Assembly (NCBI GenBank): GCA_965140695.1 | Contig: OZ223296.1 | Coordinates: 482,292 to 546,291, forward strand | Direction of reading: 5' to 3' | DNA length: 64,000 nucleotides | From: Amphritea sp965140695 | GTDB lineage: Bacteria > Pseudomonadota > Gammaproteobacteria > Pseudomonadales > Balneatricaceae | Shown: piece by piece, positions 16,798 to 26,550 of the stretch | How the letters are laid out: every line of letters starts with the position of its first letter | How positions within the stretch are numbered: the first letter of the stretch is position 1 | The notes under the pieces: model-generated | What the model was told of the DNA's origin: nothing | Databases searched by the model: none | Seen by the model: only the letters and a program-made list of their open reading frames with translations | Translations under genes and position numbers: made by a program

Positions 16798-17547
16798 ATG
16801 ACACAAAAAATTGCTCTGGTAACAGGTGGTACCGGTGGTATTGGTACGGCAATCTGTCGGGCACTGGCCGACACAGGCTTAAAAGTAGTCGCAGGTTATA
16901 ACTCTGGTGGTAACCACGAAAAAGCAAAAGCCTGGCAGGAAGAGCAGAAAGCCGATGGTTACGATATTCTGGTAGCTTATGGCGATGTTACTGATGAAGA
17001 GTCATGTGCTGCCTGTATTAAGACGGTAGAAGAAGTGGCCGGCGGCACGGTTGATATTCTGGTTAACAACGCGGGTATCACCCGTGATGGCACCTTCCGT
17101 AAAATGAGCTGGGAACAGTGGAACGAAGTACTGTCTGCAAACCTTGACTCGATGTTCCATATGACCCGTCTGGTGATCAATCCAATGCTGGATAAAGGTT
17201 GGGGACGGGTTATTAATATTTCCTCAGTTAACGCGCAGAAAGGTCAGTTTGGTCAGTGTAACTACTCAGCGGCTAAAGCGGGTATTCACGGTTTTACTAA
17301 AGCACTGGCGCAGGAAGTGGCGGCTAAAGGTGTAACGGTTAACACTGTTTCTCCGGGTTATGTCATGACCCCGATGGTTGCTAAAATACCAAGCGAAGTA
17401 CTCGAAAAGATTATTCGTCAGGTGCCTGTTGGTCGTCTTGGTGAGCCTGCAGAGATTGGTAAAGCTGTATCCTACCTGGCCAGTGATGACTGTGGTTATG
17501 TCACCGGTTCTGACTTCTCCATCAATGGTGGTCAGCATATGTCCTAA
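16798..17547 (+). CDS. phaB: Acetoacetyl-CoA reductase (PhaB)
   Basis: 249 aa short-chain dehydrogenase. It reduces acetoacetyl-CoA with NADPH to (R)-3-hydroxybutyryl-CoA, the monomer for polyhydroxybutyrate. Visible: the TGGTGGIG nucleotide loop (residues ~9-16), NNAG, and the catalytic Ser, Tyr and Lys in NISSVNAQKG and NYSAAKAG. The YNSGG segment after the first beta-alpha unit and the C-terminal GSDFSINGGQHM are PhaB-like rather than FabG-like. The ATG at 16798 follows AAAGGGGA. phaA and phaC are not beside it, so PHB genes are dispersed. It could use acetyl-CoA coming from phenol, though no shared control is visible. Confidence 0.92.
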   Translation: MTQKIALVTGGTGGIGTAICRALADTGLKVVAGYNSGGNHEKAKAWQEEQKADGYDILVAYGDVTDEESCAACIKTVEEVAGGTVDILVNNAGITRDGTFRKMSWEQWNEVLSANLDSMFHMTRLVINPMLDKGWGRVINISSVNAQKGQFGQCNYSAAKAGIHGFTKALAQEVAAKGVTVNTVSPGYVMTPMVAKIPSEVLEKIIRQVPVGRLGEPAEIGKAVSYLASDDCGYVTGSDFSINGGQHMS

Positions 17548-17564
17548 GCTGATTATCAGCTGAT

Positions 17565-17592
17565 AAAAAAACCCGCAATCGCGGGTTTTTTT
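17565..17592. terminator. Bidirectional terminator between phaB and the DUF349 gene
   Basis: AAAAAA, stem ACCCGC (17571-17576), AATC loop, GCGGGT (17581-17586), TTTTTT. The A run on one side and T run on the other let it serve both convergent genes. Confidence 0.92.
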
Positions 17593-17614
17593 ATATCTGC
17601 TGCTTTCAGCCTGC

Positions 17615-20281
17615 TTAACTGGCTTGCTGAAGGTTGCTGTAAAAACGAATCTGAAGCGCTTCGTGTTGCAGCGTGAAAGGCTGGCATTGCCACTCCAGTT
17701 CCAGTCGTTTGAGATCACTGCTGCTGGTGGTTGTCTGACGCTGTTCCAGGGCTTTTTGTAAGCGGTCCATCTGATATTCCATGCGCAGTGTCTGATCCTG
17801 TTCAGGCGATTCCTGCTCCAGTAATATCTCCAGCCGGATACAGAGTTGTCGCAGCTCTTTTTCTGTCTGAGCCAGCAGATCTTCAATCTCTATTCTTCCG
17901 GACACCAGTTCCAGCAGTAGTTCAAAACGTGAGTTGATGAGCACTTCAAAGTATTCATCGACCGGATCACAATGCTCCCAGGCTGACTGAATCTCATCCA
18001 GTGCCAGTTGGTCCAGAGTACCGTCATCGATCAGGCTTTCAAGTTGATCACACAGGCCGATGCGACGTAATAGTGCCTCATAGGCTTTGTTTTCAGCCTC
18101 TGATTTTTGTTGCTCAATCGCCGCGTACTGCTGCTGTTCCGTTTGCTTATGGCGATTCAGGTTTTCAAATACCTGGTTGCACGCTTGACGGAACGCAGGC
18201 CACAGTTCCCGTTCGGTACTATGGAATGTATTACCGGCCTCTTTCCAGCGCCGCTGCAGCTCTTTGACCTCTGCGGTGGCAAGCTGTGGATTCTCGTTTT
18301 CAGCCAGTTGCCGGGCCTGTTGCAGAAGGGCGCGTTTATCGTTTGCAACCTGCTCACGGTGGGCCGAAATCTTGTTATCCAGTTGTTTCAGCAGGGCGTT
18401 AAAATGGCTCTGTACCTGGCGACCCGGGGTGCGGTCTACCGGGGCATATTCCTTCCATTCCCGTTTTGCCGTGCGGCTTACCTGTTCAAGCAGAGACCAG
18501 TCGGCTTGCTCCCAGTCGATTTGTTCTATAAAACCGCTGAGTTCTGTGACCAGGTTTGTCCGTTTTTTTAAGTTGTCGGTACGTTGCTGTTTTTGTTCAC
18601 GGAAGTATAACTCGCAAGGCTTGTAGGCCTTATCCGACGCTGTTTTAAAACGTTGCCAGACTTTACGGGAGTGATGCGGGTCATCACTATCGAGTTCTTT
18701 CCACTGTAACTGCAGGGTATTGATCTGTTTTGCAAGAACGGGGATGTCAATGTCACTGTCAATCAGTGCTTCCATTGCTTCACACAGTTCCTCTTTTTTG
18801 GCAGACAGGGCAAACCCCTGCCAGTTCTGCAGCTCTGCCAGCCGTGCAAGCAAGCCTTTATGACGTTGTAGCAGGTGTTTAGGGATGTGGCTATTGATCT
18901 CGCTTATCTGAGCTTCTGCCTGCTGTTCCAGCTGAGAAGCGAGTTTAACCTGGCCCGCCTCTATCTGCTGTTCTAACTGGTCAAACAGCTCAGACAGGTC
19001 ATTAGTGCAATGCTGTTGCTCGCGTTTAAGCTGGCTCAGCTGAGTAACGATGTTTTGACGCTGCTGCAGAACTGTCTGATAAGCGCCTGGCTGCTTGATC
19101 TCTTCAGGCCAGCTGAGTTGTTCGCTCAACTGGTCAATCTGTTTCAGGTATTGTTGTAAAGTTGCTTCGGGGGTGTCCGGAGTTAACTCGATATCGGCCC
19201 ATGTGGCAGCCTCAGGGGCGAGTTCTAACCATTGACGGCCAGCCTGTTGATAGCGATTAAAGCGTTTTGATAACGGTTTTAATGTACCCTTAATCGTATT
19301 GTCCGTCACAGCCTCCAGTGGCTGCGAGTGGTCATTCCAGCAGGTTTGCTCTGCGTCCAGGTCTGCTTTGCAAAAGTGTTCACCGGCGATCAGTGTCGCA
19401 CAGCGGTTCAGGGTTTCTTCGAGTGTTTGCAGCAGGGCTAAATGCTGTTGTTCTTCGCTGTGAGCCTGTTGTTGCTTTTCTTCAAGCTGATCACACCTTA
19501 ACTGTTCAGCGGATAGCGTCTTCTGGCAACATTCGACCAGGCTGTGGTAACGGTCATCCTGGGCTGTATCACTGACTTCATCAAGGGATTGCCACTGTTG
19601 GCAGAGGGCTTCAAACTTGGTGCTGTAGAGGGGAAAGTAGTCCGTCCTGCTCAACTGTTCCAGACTGCAGAGCAGCTCCTCTTTACGCAACAGAATCTGT
19701 TCCTGCTGACGTGCCTTTTCCTGCAGTTGTTGCTGTTTGTTACGAATAATTCTGAAGACGGTTTTATCCCGTCCTTTAATGGCTTTGCTGGTCTGTTCCA
19801 GTAATTGTGGCGAGTGCAGCTTTTCGGCGGCGGCCTGACGCAGTTGTGTACTGTTACCATTAATTGCAATCGAACTCAGGCAATCCTGGTCAGTAATACG
19901 CTGTATCGCTTTTTGTTGAATCTCAGGCCTGGTGCTGTTGAGTGTAATATGCGCGAGCATATTCTCATCATCCAGATAGGCGAGATATTCGCTTTGCTGA
20001 CTCTGTGTATAGCTTGGATCGAGGATGATCTGGCAGATACGCTTAGCGGCACTGCGACGGATATCAGGGTCCAGGTCGTGAGTCAGAATATCGGATAGCA
20101 GCTCGGGTGCTGCAATTTTTTCGACAGCGGCCAGACGCACTTCTGCGCTCTGATCCTGACGGGCAAGCCGGGCGAGAACTTCAAGATGTTCGGTTTTGCC
20201 TGGGCTGAGCCGGTGAACAGCGCGAATACGCACGTTCGCTTTATTGTGTTTCCAACGGGGTTTGAATAACTTCGCAAACAT
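17615..20281 (-). CDS. DUF349-domain protein with HEAT-like N-terminus
   Basis: 888 aa, cytoplasmic. The first ~180 residues are short helical repeats (RIRAVHRLSPGKTEHLEVLARLAR, EVRLAAVEKI and RRSAAKRI types), HEAT-like. The rest is a long series of charged, Gln- and Glu-rich helices with several DUF349 units, recognised by LQRRWKEAG, LQLQWKELD and WPAFRQACNQVFE motifs. Proteins of this family and size are common in Pseudomonas and relatives, and their function is not settled. It stands alone between two intergenic gaps. The 185 bp beyond its start codon hold no recognised gene. Confidence 0.85.
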   Translation of the reverse strand: MFAKLFKPRWKHNKANVRIRAVHRLSPGKTEHLEVLARLARQDQSAEVRLAAVEKIAAPELLSDILTHDLDPDIRRSAAKRICQIILDPSYTQSQQSEYLAYLDDENMLAHITLNSTRPEIQQKAIQRITDQDCLSSIAINGNSTQLRQAAAEKLHSPQLLEQTSKAIKGRDKTVFRIIRNKQQQLQEKARQQEQILLRKEELLCSLEQLSRTDYFPLYSTKFEALCQQWQSLDEVSDTAQDDRYHSLVECCQKTLSAEQLRCDQLEEKQQQAHSEEQQHLALLQTLEETLNRCATLIAGEHFCKADLDAEQTCWNDHSQPLEAVTDNTIKGTLKPLSKRFNRYQQAGRQWLELAPEAATWADIELTPDTPEATLQQYLKQIDQLSEQLSWPEEIKQPGAYQTVLQQRQNIVTQLSQLKREQQHCTNDLSELFDQLEQQIEAGQVKLASQLEQQAEAQISEINSHIPKHLLQRHKGLLARLAELQNWQGFALSAKKEELCEAMEALIDSDIDIPVLAKQINTLQLQWKELDSDDPHHSRKVWQRFKTASDKAYKPCELYFREQKQQRTDNLKKRTNLVTELSGFIEQIDWEQADWSLLEQVSRTAKREWKEYAPVDRTPGRQVQSHFNALLKQLDNKISAHREQVANDKRALLQQARQLAENENPQLATAEVKELQRRWKEAGNTFHSTERELWPAFRQACNQVFENLNRHKQTEQQQYAAIEQQKSEAENKAYEALLRRIGLCDQLESLIDDGTLDQLALDEIQSAWEHCDPVDEYFEVLINSRFELLLELVSGRIEIEDLLAQTEKELRQLCIRLEILLEQESPEQDQTLRMEYQMDRLQKALEQRQTTTSSSDLKRLELEWQCQPFTLQHEALQIRFYSNLQQAS

Positions 20282-20466
20282 TACATCGATCCTGCAAGGG
20301 CCACTATATATACAACGGTAACTGTGGCCAGGTGGGAGGTATTCTACCGGCCTTTGGTATGGCAGGAAAAGCCTTGACAGAAAAGAAAAGTGTTACCAGT
20401 TGCAGACAGGTGTCGCCGTTGGCCTGTCTGCTGGGCTTTACAGTGGGTTAGCGCTGGAAAATTTAT

Positions 20467-20898
20467 TTATGCGCTGGGCAGAATCTCTACTTCACCGTCG
20501 ACGTAAACCCAGCGGTTATTGTCTTTACGAAACGACGAACGCTCGTGTAAGTCTGCAATCTGATCGTCGGTTTCAAACCGGGCGATAAACTCGACCATAC
20601 CTTTATCATCACTGGCAAGGCCTGCTTCGGTCTTGATAATCTTCAGTCCCGTCCAGGTGGTGGCTTTGATCTGTTCGGCCAGCAGCGCGGCATCATCGGC
20701 ATGACGGTGTTCTTTCGCTGTGGTGTCGATAAGATAATCAATCGCTCCCAGCACAAACGCGGTGTAGCGTGAGCGCATCAGCGCTTCCGCTGTCGGTGCC
20801 TGTTTATGTCCTTCGATGGCCGGTTCACAGCAGAACGAAAATGGCTTATTTGAGCCACAAGGGCAGGTAAGCGTGGTATCTTTGTGATCATGAAGCAT
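20467..20898 (-). CDS. YchJ-family SEC-C motif protein
   Basis: 143 aa. The N-terminus carries the zinc-binding SEC-C-like motif CPCGSNKPFSFCC (residues ~12-24), followed by the YchJ domain with AEALMRSRYTAFVLGAIDYL. Function is unknown; the SEC-C finger is shared with SecA, where it binds zinc and SecB. The gene is divergent from sbcB over a 148-bp gap. Confidence 0.9.
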   Translation of the reverse strand: MLHDHKDTTLTCPCGSNKPFSFCCEPAIEGHKQAPTAEALMRSRYTAFVLGAIDYLIDTTAKEHRHADDAALLAEQIKATTWTGLKIIKTEAGLASDDKGMVEFIARFETDDQIADLHERSSFRKDNNRWVYVDGEVEILPSA

Positions 20899-21046
20899 AA
20901 GGGCCCCGGGTTGGATAGAATTCAGGTATGGATGCTATTATAGGGGGCTGAAAAATTAAGCATATTGATCAAAAGCATAACCCTACCGCTATCATTAATT
21001 GACACGCTTAATGATTGATAGAGTTAATGGTTTTAAGGCGAGCAGA

Positions 21047-22507
21047 ATGGCGGCATCTTCAAACACTACTTTCTTTTGGCACGACTATGAAACTTCCGGT
21101 GCGGATACTAAGCGGGACCGGCCGTTGCAGTTTGCCGGTATCAGAACCGATAGTGAGCTGAATATCATCGAAGAGCCAGTGATGTTCTATTGTAAGCCTG
21201 CTGAAGATCTGCTGCCGCACCCGGAAGCCTGTCTGATCACCGGAATTACGCCACAGCAAGCGCTGAACGAGGGGTATTGCGAGGCGGAGTTTGTCGCACT
21301 GGTGCATGAGCAGTTAGCCAGGCCGGGCACCTGTGGTGTCGGTTATAACAGTATCCGCTTTGATGATGAGATTACCCGCTATAGCCTGTATCGCAACTTT
21401 TATGACCCTTATGGGCGAGAGTATCAAAACGGCTGCTCGCGCTGGGATATTATCGATATGCTGCGGCTTACCCGGGCACTTCGTCCCGATGGTATTGAAT
21501 GGCCTGTATATGAAGATGGCCGGCCCAGTATGCGCCTGGAAGATCTGACCAGAGCCAATGGTATCGATCATGGCAATGCCCATGATGCACTGGCGGATGT
21601 CTATGCAACGATCGCTATGGCCCGGTTAGTGAAAGAGCGCCAGCCAAAACTGTACCAGTATGCTCTGAATAATCGTGATAAACGTACCATTCAGGGAATG
21701 CTGGATGTTATGACCATGAAGCCTGTTCTGCATATCTCCTCTATGTATCCGTCGGAATGGGGTAATGCCGCGGTGGTGGCGCCACTGGCGGTGCATCCGG
21801 TGAATAAAAATGCGGTGATTGCGTTCGATCTGCGCTGTGATCCAACCCCGTTGCTGGAGTTGCCTGCGGATGAAGTACGGCGATTGATCTATACTCGTGC
21901 TGAAGATCTCGCCGAGGGGGAACAGCGCATGCCGATAAAGCAGATTCATATAAATAAAGCACCGGTCATCGCCCCTGCGGGTATGCTCACGGCGGTGGAA
22001 GCGGAGCGTCTGAATATCTCCGGGGATATCTGCCGCACTCATTTGGCGATGTTGCGCAACAGTCCTGAGCTTAAGCGTAAGCTTGCCGAGGTGTTTGAAG
22101 ATGCCGGTTTTGAGGATGATTTCGATCCAGATCACATGCTTTATAGTGGTGGTTTTTTCGGTGATGCCGATAAGAAGAGTATGGAGCTGATCAGAACAAC
22201 ACCGCCAGAGCAGCTGGGCACGCTTGATCTGGCTTTTCAGGATGGTCGTCTGGAGGAGATGTTTCTGCGTTATCGGGCGAGAAATTATCCGTTCAGTCTG
22301 AATGAAGAGGAACGCGAACGTTGGGAAGAGTTTCGTCATCGACGTTTGTTAGGACCGGATAATGGCGGCTATCTGACCATGACCGAGCTGTTTAATCAGT
22401 TAAATGATCTTTATCAGCGGCCGGATCTGAGTGCCGCTCATAAGGGGATTCTTGAGGAGCTGGCGCTGTATGCTGAAGCGATCTATCCCATGGATGAGGT
22501 GTATTAA
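21047..22507 (+). CDS. sbcB: Exodeoxyribonuclease I
   Basis: 486 aa, near the usual ~475. A 3'-to-5' single-strand DNA exonuclease that acts in recombination and mismatch repair. The DEDDh exonuclease motifs are visible: WHDYETSG (first Asp and Glu), the GYNSIRFDDEITR segment, and HDALADVYAT (His and Asp). The C-terminal half has the exonuclease I extension with PSEWGN and RYRARNYP. I chose the ATG at 21047, giving MAASSNTTFFWHDYETSG; longer in-frame starts would add 16 residues with no family match. Confidence 0.94.
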   Translation: MAASSNTTFFWHDYETSGADTKRDRPLQFAGIRTDSELNIIEEPVMFYCKPAEDLLPHPEACLITGITPQQALNEGYCEAEFVALVHEQLARPGTCGVGYNSIRFDDEITRYSLYRNFYDPYGREYQNGCSRWDIIDMLRLTRALRPDGIEWPVYEDGRPSMRLEDLTRANGIDHGNAHDALADVYATIAMARLVKERQPKLYQYALNNRDKRTIQGMLDVMTMKPVLHISSMYPSEWGNAAVVAPLAVHPVNKNAVIAFDLRCDPTPLLELPADEVRRLIYTRAEDLAEGEQRMPIKQIHINKAPVIAPAGMLTAVEAERLNISGDICRTHLAMLRNSPELKRKLAEVFEDAGFEDDFDPDHMLYSGGFFGDADKKSMELIRTTPPEQLGTLDLAFQDGRLEEMFLRYRARNYPFSLNEEERERWEEFRHRRLLGPDNGGYLTMTELFNQLNDLYQRPDLSAAHKGILEELALYAEAIYPMDEVY

Positions 22508-23004
22508 TGAGATTATCTGTCAGTACCCTAACGTCAGGCCTGATAGCGCTGGCTGTCAGCTTTTCTGTTATGGCTGACAGGAAGGAAGACCGGGTCAACC
22601 CGATCGCGTATACGGTTGTGAAGCCTGCCGGATATATTGAATCTCCGGTTGAGCCTGAAACTGTTTATGAGAATAAACGGCGGGGGTTTGTCGATAACGA
22701 ACCGATGCCTGAAATCGAGCCCTATTTAATTCCTGAAAGGCAGCTGCCGCCACCGACCGTTGTGCCCTACAGTGATCCGGCACCGGTAGAGCGGGTTGTC
22801 AGTGTTGATAAAGAAGTGCCGCCGCTCACCGGAGAGGACAAAATATTCGCCCAGATTGCCCGCGACCAGCTCGAAATCGAGTGTATCCTGGATGATACTT
22901 TAGACAAGTGTGACGGCGTTGAGATCGAGGTTGCACCGGTAGAAAAGAAACCCCGCTCGCGCAGGGTTATTGACCGGCAGATTCAGCCTTCCGGGACAAA
23001 CTGA
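22507..23004 (+). CDS. Secreted Pro/Glu-rich protein of unknown function
   Basis: 165 aa. Not recognised. It has a clear signal peptide (MRLSVSTLTSGLIALAVSFSVMA, cut after about residue 23), then a Pro-, Glu- and Val-rich stretch and two late cysteines (IECILDD, DKCDGVE) that could form a disulfide in the periplasm. Its ATG shares a base with the sbcB stop (TAATG), so it is translationally coupled to it. Its last 22 bases overlap the 3' end of the convergent M16 protease gene. Confidence 0.75.
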   Translation: MRLSVSTLTSGLIALAVSFSVMADRKEDRVNPIAYTVVKPAGYIESPVEPETVYENKRRGFVDNEPMPEIEPYLIPERQLPPPTVVPYSDPAPVERVVSVDKEVPPLTGEDKIFAQIARDQLEIECILDDTLDKCDGVEIEVAPVEKKPRSRRVIDRQIQPSGTN

Positions 23005-25826
23005 TCCTCTTGTTTCAATTTTGCAATCAGGTCATCACTTGTCTGCTGCAGTTCTTTCTGATCCACCCCTGAGCGGAGTTGTTCGCCGAAGGAGCGCACC
23101 GTCAGTCGTCGCTGAGGTAACTGTTTAAATGACTGGCGCAGATCATCAGGTGTCAGTTGTCTGATGGTCTTTGTGAGTTGCTCCCGGCTATCAAAGTTGA
23201 GGTCTCCCCGATCGATCTCCTGCCAGTAGCGCTCGGTCACTTCTCCCATACGGTTTTCTTTCTGATTGATTCTTGAGATGACACTGCGTTTGAATGCTGC
23301 CAGCTCTGTCTCATCCATCTGAGCCAGTGTGCCCTTCATTTCGTCGATGAATTTATTGATCTGTTGTTCCAGCCCGATAGGATTGGTGTTCGGCGACTGA
23401 ATAACAAAGGCCAGCCCCGGCGCCTGACGCATGGGGAGTGAGGTTGCGAAGACCACGTAACCCAGTTGTTGTTCGGTTCGCAGGCTGCTGTAAAATGGTG
23501 TCGCAAGAATTTCGCTCAGCAGCGCAATGTCGGCGCGGTTGCTGATGCTGCTGTTATCGCCCTGTAAGTAAACGGTAATAGCTGAATCGTTGTGGTCTAT
23601 ATCCAGCGTTTCAGTCAGCTCAGTGCCTTCAGGCAGCCGGATTACCGGCATATCATTTGTTCCAGGGGTTTGCAGTTGTGAAGGCAGCCCGGATTCAACC
23701 GTTTCAGCCATTGCTAACGCATCAGCTTGCGTCAGGTTGCCATGGGCCAGCATACGCACTTCAACCTTATCCAGCATTTGCGGAATAAATGCTTGCAGCT
23801 TTGTCAGAGTGATGCCGTCTAATGCTGCCAGCTTTTGCTGATCGCTCCAGCTCTGCAGTAACAGGTTGTAAACCTCACCTATGGTCTGATTGAAGGGTTT
23901 CTCTTTGCGACTGTTTTCCAGCTCCTGGGCATACTTTTCTTTAATCCTGGCAAAACTGCTTTCGCTGAACTGAACCTGTTTCATGCTGTTGATTATCTGT
24001 TTCAGCAGCACCGGTTGTTTATCATCATAGCCGGAGATACGTACGCTCAGGCCCCGCATATGGGGATAGATGCGGGCGTTGAGGCCTGCCAGCGAAGCAT
24101 CATAGAGGGTTTCATTCAGCTGATCGGCTACCAGTTTGGTAAAGAGTGATGTCATCACCGCATTTTCTGGTGTCAGGGTTGCCTGTTTAGAAATCACCGA
24201 AAAGTAGAAATCCGCTTTAGGCAGCTTGAATGTCTGATCCTGTTTATGCCAGAGGCTATAGGGGCCCTGTTGTAGAATCCGTTCTGGCCGCAGTTGCTCA
24301 TGTGCGGCGGGTTTGATTGCAAACTGATCAGCAATAAAGGGATTAAGCTGACGTACCTGAAGAGCGCTGTCTGTGGCCGGGTTGGCCCATTTTTCGAGAC
24401 GGGCAGGGCTAATCGGTTGAATACTGTATTGCGCGTTAAACCAGGGGTCTTGCTGGTCGGTGTCAACCGTTTTTGCCTGCAGCGTTACCAGCAGGTTTTC
24501 CGGCGTCATCTGCGAAAGGATGTTGTGAATCAGCTTTGGATCGAATTTCTCCATCAGATAGTCAGCGCTGATAACGTATTTCGCAGGATAGAGCTGCAGG
24601 TTATGCGACAGGCGGGTTACTTCATGAATGGGCTCTGACTGTTCTTGAAAGCGGAAGCTGATGTCGCTCATCTTCTGCTCTTCCTGGTAGAGCTCAGCGG
24701 ATATCCCTTTCTGTTTTAATAGCTGAATTGCCGCGAAAGTGGTTTCGATGATCTGGTCGTAATGCTTAAACCCTTCATCGGTCAGTGACAGGGATAACTC
24801 AATTGAGGACTGATCCGGAAGATCAATGCCGCGATAAGCGCCCAGACCGTTAACCCAGCCTTTGGCTTTCAGGGCCGAAAACAGACTGCCTTTACCTTCA
24901 TAACCTAACATTGACGCGATGAAGTGCGCTGGTTTTTCCCGATAGTATTCCCGGGTGGACTGAATCGGAAAAGTCAGCGTGAGTCGCTGCAGATCTTTCA
25001 GGGTTTTAATATTTTGCTGTTCAGGCAGGTTTTTATACAACGGCACGGCCGATACAAACGGCGTTGCGTGGCGGTTTTTCACCGCAGCGAATTTTTCTTC
25101 TACCAGTTGCTTCAGCTCGGGTAGTGATTCTTTTCCTAACACCACCAGAGACATCAGATTGGCAGAGTAGTAGCGCTGATAAAAGTCGATCAGATCTTCT
25201 CTGAGTTTGCCATCCTTATTCGACAGGGTATCGAGACTGCCAACGGCAAACTGACTCATGCTGTGTTCCGGGTTCATAACATGCTTACCCGCCGAATAGC
25301 CGCGGCGACCGTCGTCGCGCAGTTTTGACTGGTACTCTGAGTTGACCGCGTGTCGTTCCCGGTCGACATACTTTTCAGTGAACAGCGGGTCGATAAAGAA
25401 ACGGGAAAAACGATCCAGCGCGGGTTCCAGCTGACTGGCCTGGATATCGAAGAAATAGTTGGTGTTCTCGAACGCAGTGAAGGCGTTGTGATTGCCGCCA
25501 TTGTTGCTGATGAACTGCTGATATTCACCCGCTTCCGGATATTTTTTTGTCCCGAGAAACAGCATATGTTCAAGAAAGTGGGCCAGACCTAAGCGGGCTT
25601 TGGGGTTCGCACTGGAGCCCACATTAACATCCATCGACGCGGCTGCTTTGTCCGCTGTCGGATCAGAAATGACCAGCACTTTCAGCTGGTTAGGGAGGGT
25701 GAAGGCGAGGTAATCACGATGATCTGTCGGGCTTTTTTCAACCGCAGCAAATAGCATGTTGCTGCTGCAAAAAAGCAGTAATAAAAATGACAGAAAGAGA
25801 GGGTTAGTCTTCAGGGGGTAGCGCAT
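22983..25826 (-). CDS. Periplasmic M16 zinc metalloprotease (pitrilysin/insulinase type)
   Basis: 947 aa, close to E. coli protease III (Ptr). A signal peptide (FLSFLLLLFCSSNMLFAA) sends it to the periplasm. The inverted zinc motif HFLEH is visible in GLAHFLEHMLFLGT (residues ~82-95), with the downstream ligand region NSEYQSK. Four homologous ~230-residue domains follow, only the first being catalytic, and a late RTEQQLGYVV segment typical of this family. It degrades short polypeptides in characterised relatives. There is no recC/recB neighbour as in E. coli. Confidence 0.92.
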   Translation of the reverse strand: MRYPLKTNPLFLSFLLLLFCSSNMLFAAVEKSPTDHRDYLAFTLPNQLKVLVISDPTADKAAASMDVNVGSSANPKARLGLAHFLEHMLFLGTKKYPEAGEYQQFISNNGGNHNAFTAFENTNYFFDIQASQLEPALDRFSRFFIDPLFTEKYVDRERHAVNSEYQSKLRDDGRRGYSAGKHVMNPEHSMSQFAVGSLDTLSNKDGKLREDLIDFYQRYYSANLMSLVVLGKESLPELKQLVEEKFAAVKNRHATPFVSAVPLYKNLPEQQNIKTLKDLQRLTLTFPIQSTREYYREKPAHFIASMLGYEGKGSLFSALKAKGWVNGLGAYRGIDLPDQSSIELSLSLTDEGFKHYDQIIETTFAAIQLLKQKGISAELYQEEQKMSDISFRFQEQSEPIHEVTRLSHNLQLYPAKYVISADYLMEKFDPKLIHNILSQMTPENLLVTLQAKTVDTDQQDPWFNAQYSIQPISPARLEKWANPATDSALQVRQLNPFIADQFAIKPAAHEQLRPERILQQGPYSLWHKQDQTFKLPKADFYFSVISKQATLTPENAVMTSLFTKLVADQLNETLYDASLAGLNARIYPHMRGLSVRISGYDDKQPVLLKQIINSMKQVQFSESSFARIKEKYAQELENSRKEKPFNQTIGEVYNLLLQSWSDQQKLAALDGITLTKLQAFIPQMLDKVEVRMLAHGNLTQADALAMAETVESGLPSQLQTPGTNDMPVIRLPEGTELTETLDIDHNDSAITVYLQGDNSSISNRADIALLSEILATPFYSSLRTEQQLGYVVFATSLPMRQAPGLAFVIQSPNTNPIGLEQQINKFIDEMKGTLAQMDETELAAFKRSVISRINQKENRMGEVTERYWQEIDRGDLNFDSREQLTKTIRQLTPDDLRQSFKQLPQRRLTVRSFGEQLRSGVDQKELQQTSDDLIAKLKQEDQFVPEG

Positions 25827-26154
25827 TCGCTCGGGCCTCAGGATGTAAGAACTTTTTATATCAATAGCAATTATCGGGTTGTATCTACCGCTGATTCTTC
25901 TTTCCCGAGATGATCCATGCTTTTAATGATGGATATCCGGGGTCGGTTAAACGGTTAATACACCGATGTACAACCGGGTCTCACCGGCAGACGATTTCTC
26001 TGCTGTTTCAGAGCCGTTTTCTCTTCGACAGGTTGTTGGACTGAGAGTTTCGCTATAGGTTCGATTGTTTCTATATTATCCCCGGATGCTTTACAATCAG
26101 TTGCAGTAAGCTTTTGTTGTTATAACTATTTTATGACCCGTTGGGATGGATTCT
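25827..26154. other. Intergenic region between divergent genes, no gene seen
   Basis: About 330 bp between the M16 protease gene and the channel operon. It must hold promoters for both, since the genes diverge. I see only a short dyad around 25909-25939 (GATCCAT / ATGGATATC) and no convincing -35/-10 pair, RNA gene or reading frame with a ribosome site. Confidence 0.5.
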
Positions 26155-26538
26155 ATGAATCGCGAAAAGGTGATTTACGCTTTTTTTATTGTGCTTGCCT
26201 TAACCATGAACTTTGGTTTTTTTATAGGCGAAATTGATGATCCTGCTCACCATAATGTGTATGAGTTTTTTGGTGCAATTGTGGTCAGCATGATCTGTAC
26301 TGTGCTTAAGTTTGGCGATCGCACACACCTGGGAGCGCTGATGTTAGCAACCAGTCTGGTGGCTGATCTGCAGCTGGTGATTGCCGCTATGATCTGGGGT
26401 TATGGCACACAGATATCGCCCAACGGCGTCACCAGCGAAATGTTCAGTAGTGTTATATCGATGTCCGGGGGGGCGTTGCTGGCTAATATTGTCTCAGTGA
26501 TATTGCTGATGGTTGAGACGATCGTTGTGCGCCGTTAA
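26155..26538 (+). CDS. Small multi-pass membrane protein before the K+ channel
   Basis: 127 aa (130 if the ATG at 26146 is used; the second ATG has the better purine-rich lead GGGATGGA). Not recognised as a named family. It has about four hydrophobic segments: VIYAFFIVLALTMNFGFFIG, FFGAIVVSMICTVL, ALMLATSLVADLQLVIAAMIWG and LANIVSVILLMVETIVV. It ends 12 bp before the channel gene, so the two are almost surely co-transcribed, and it may be an accessory subunit (inference). Confidence 0.75.
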   Translation: MNREKVIYAFFIVLALTMNFGFFIGEIDDPAHHNVYEFFGAIVVSMICTVLKFGDRTHLGALMLATSLVADLQLVIAAMIWGYGTQISPNGVTSEMFSSVISMSGGALLANIVSVILLMVETIVVRR

Positions 26539-26550
26539 GAGCGCTGCGCT

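Noticed and set aside
16562..16801. 79-codon frame between the MATE gene and phaB
   Set aside because: Low-complexity, AT-driven residues, overlaps the MATE end and the phaB start, no ribosome site.
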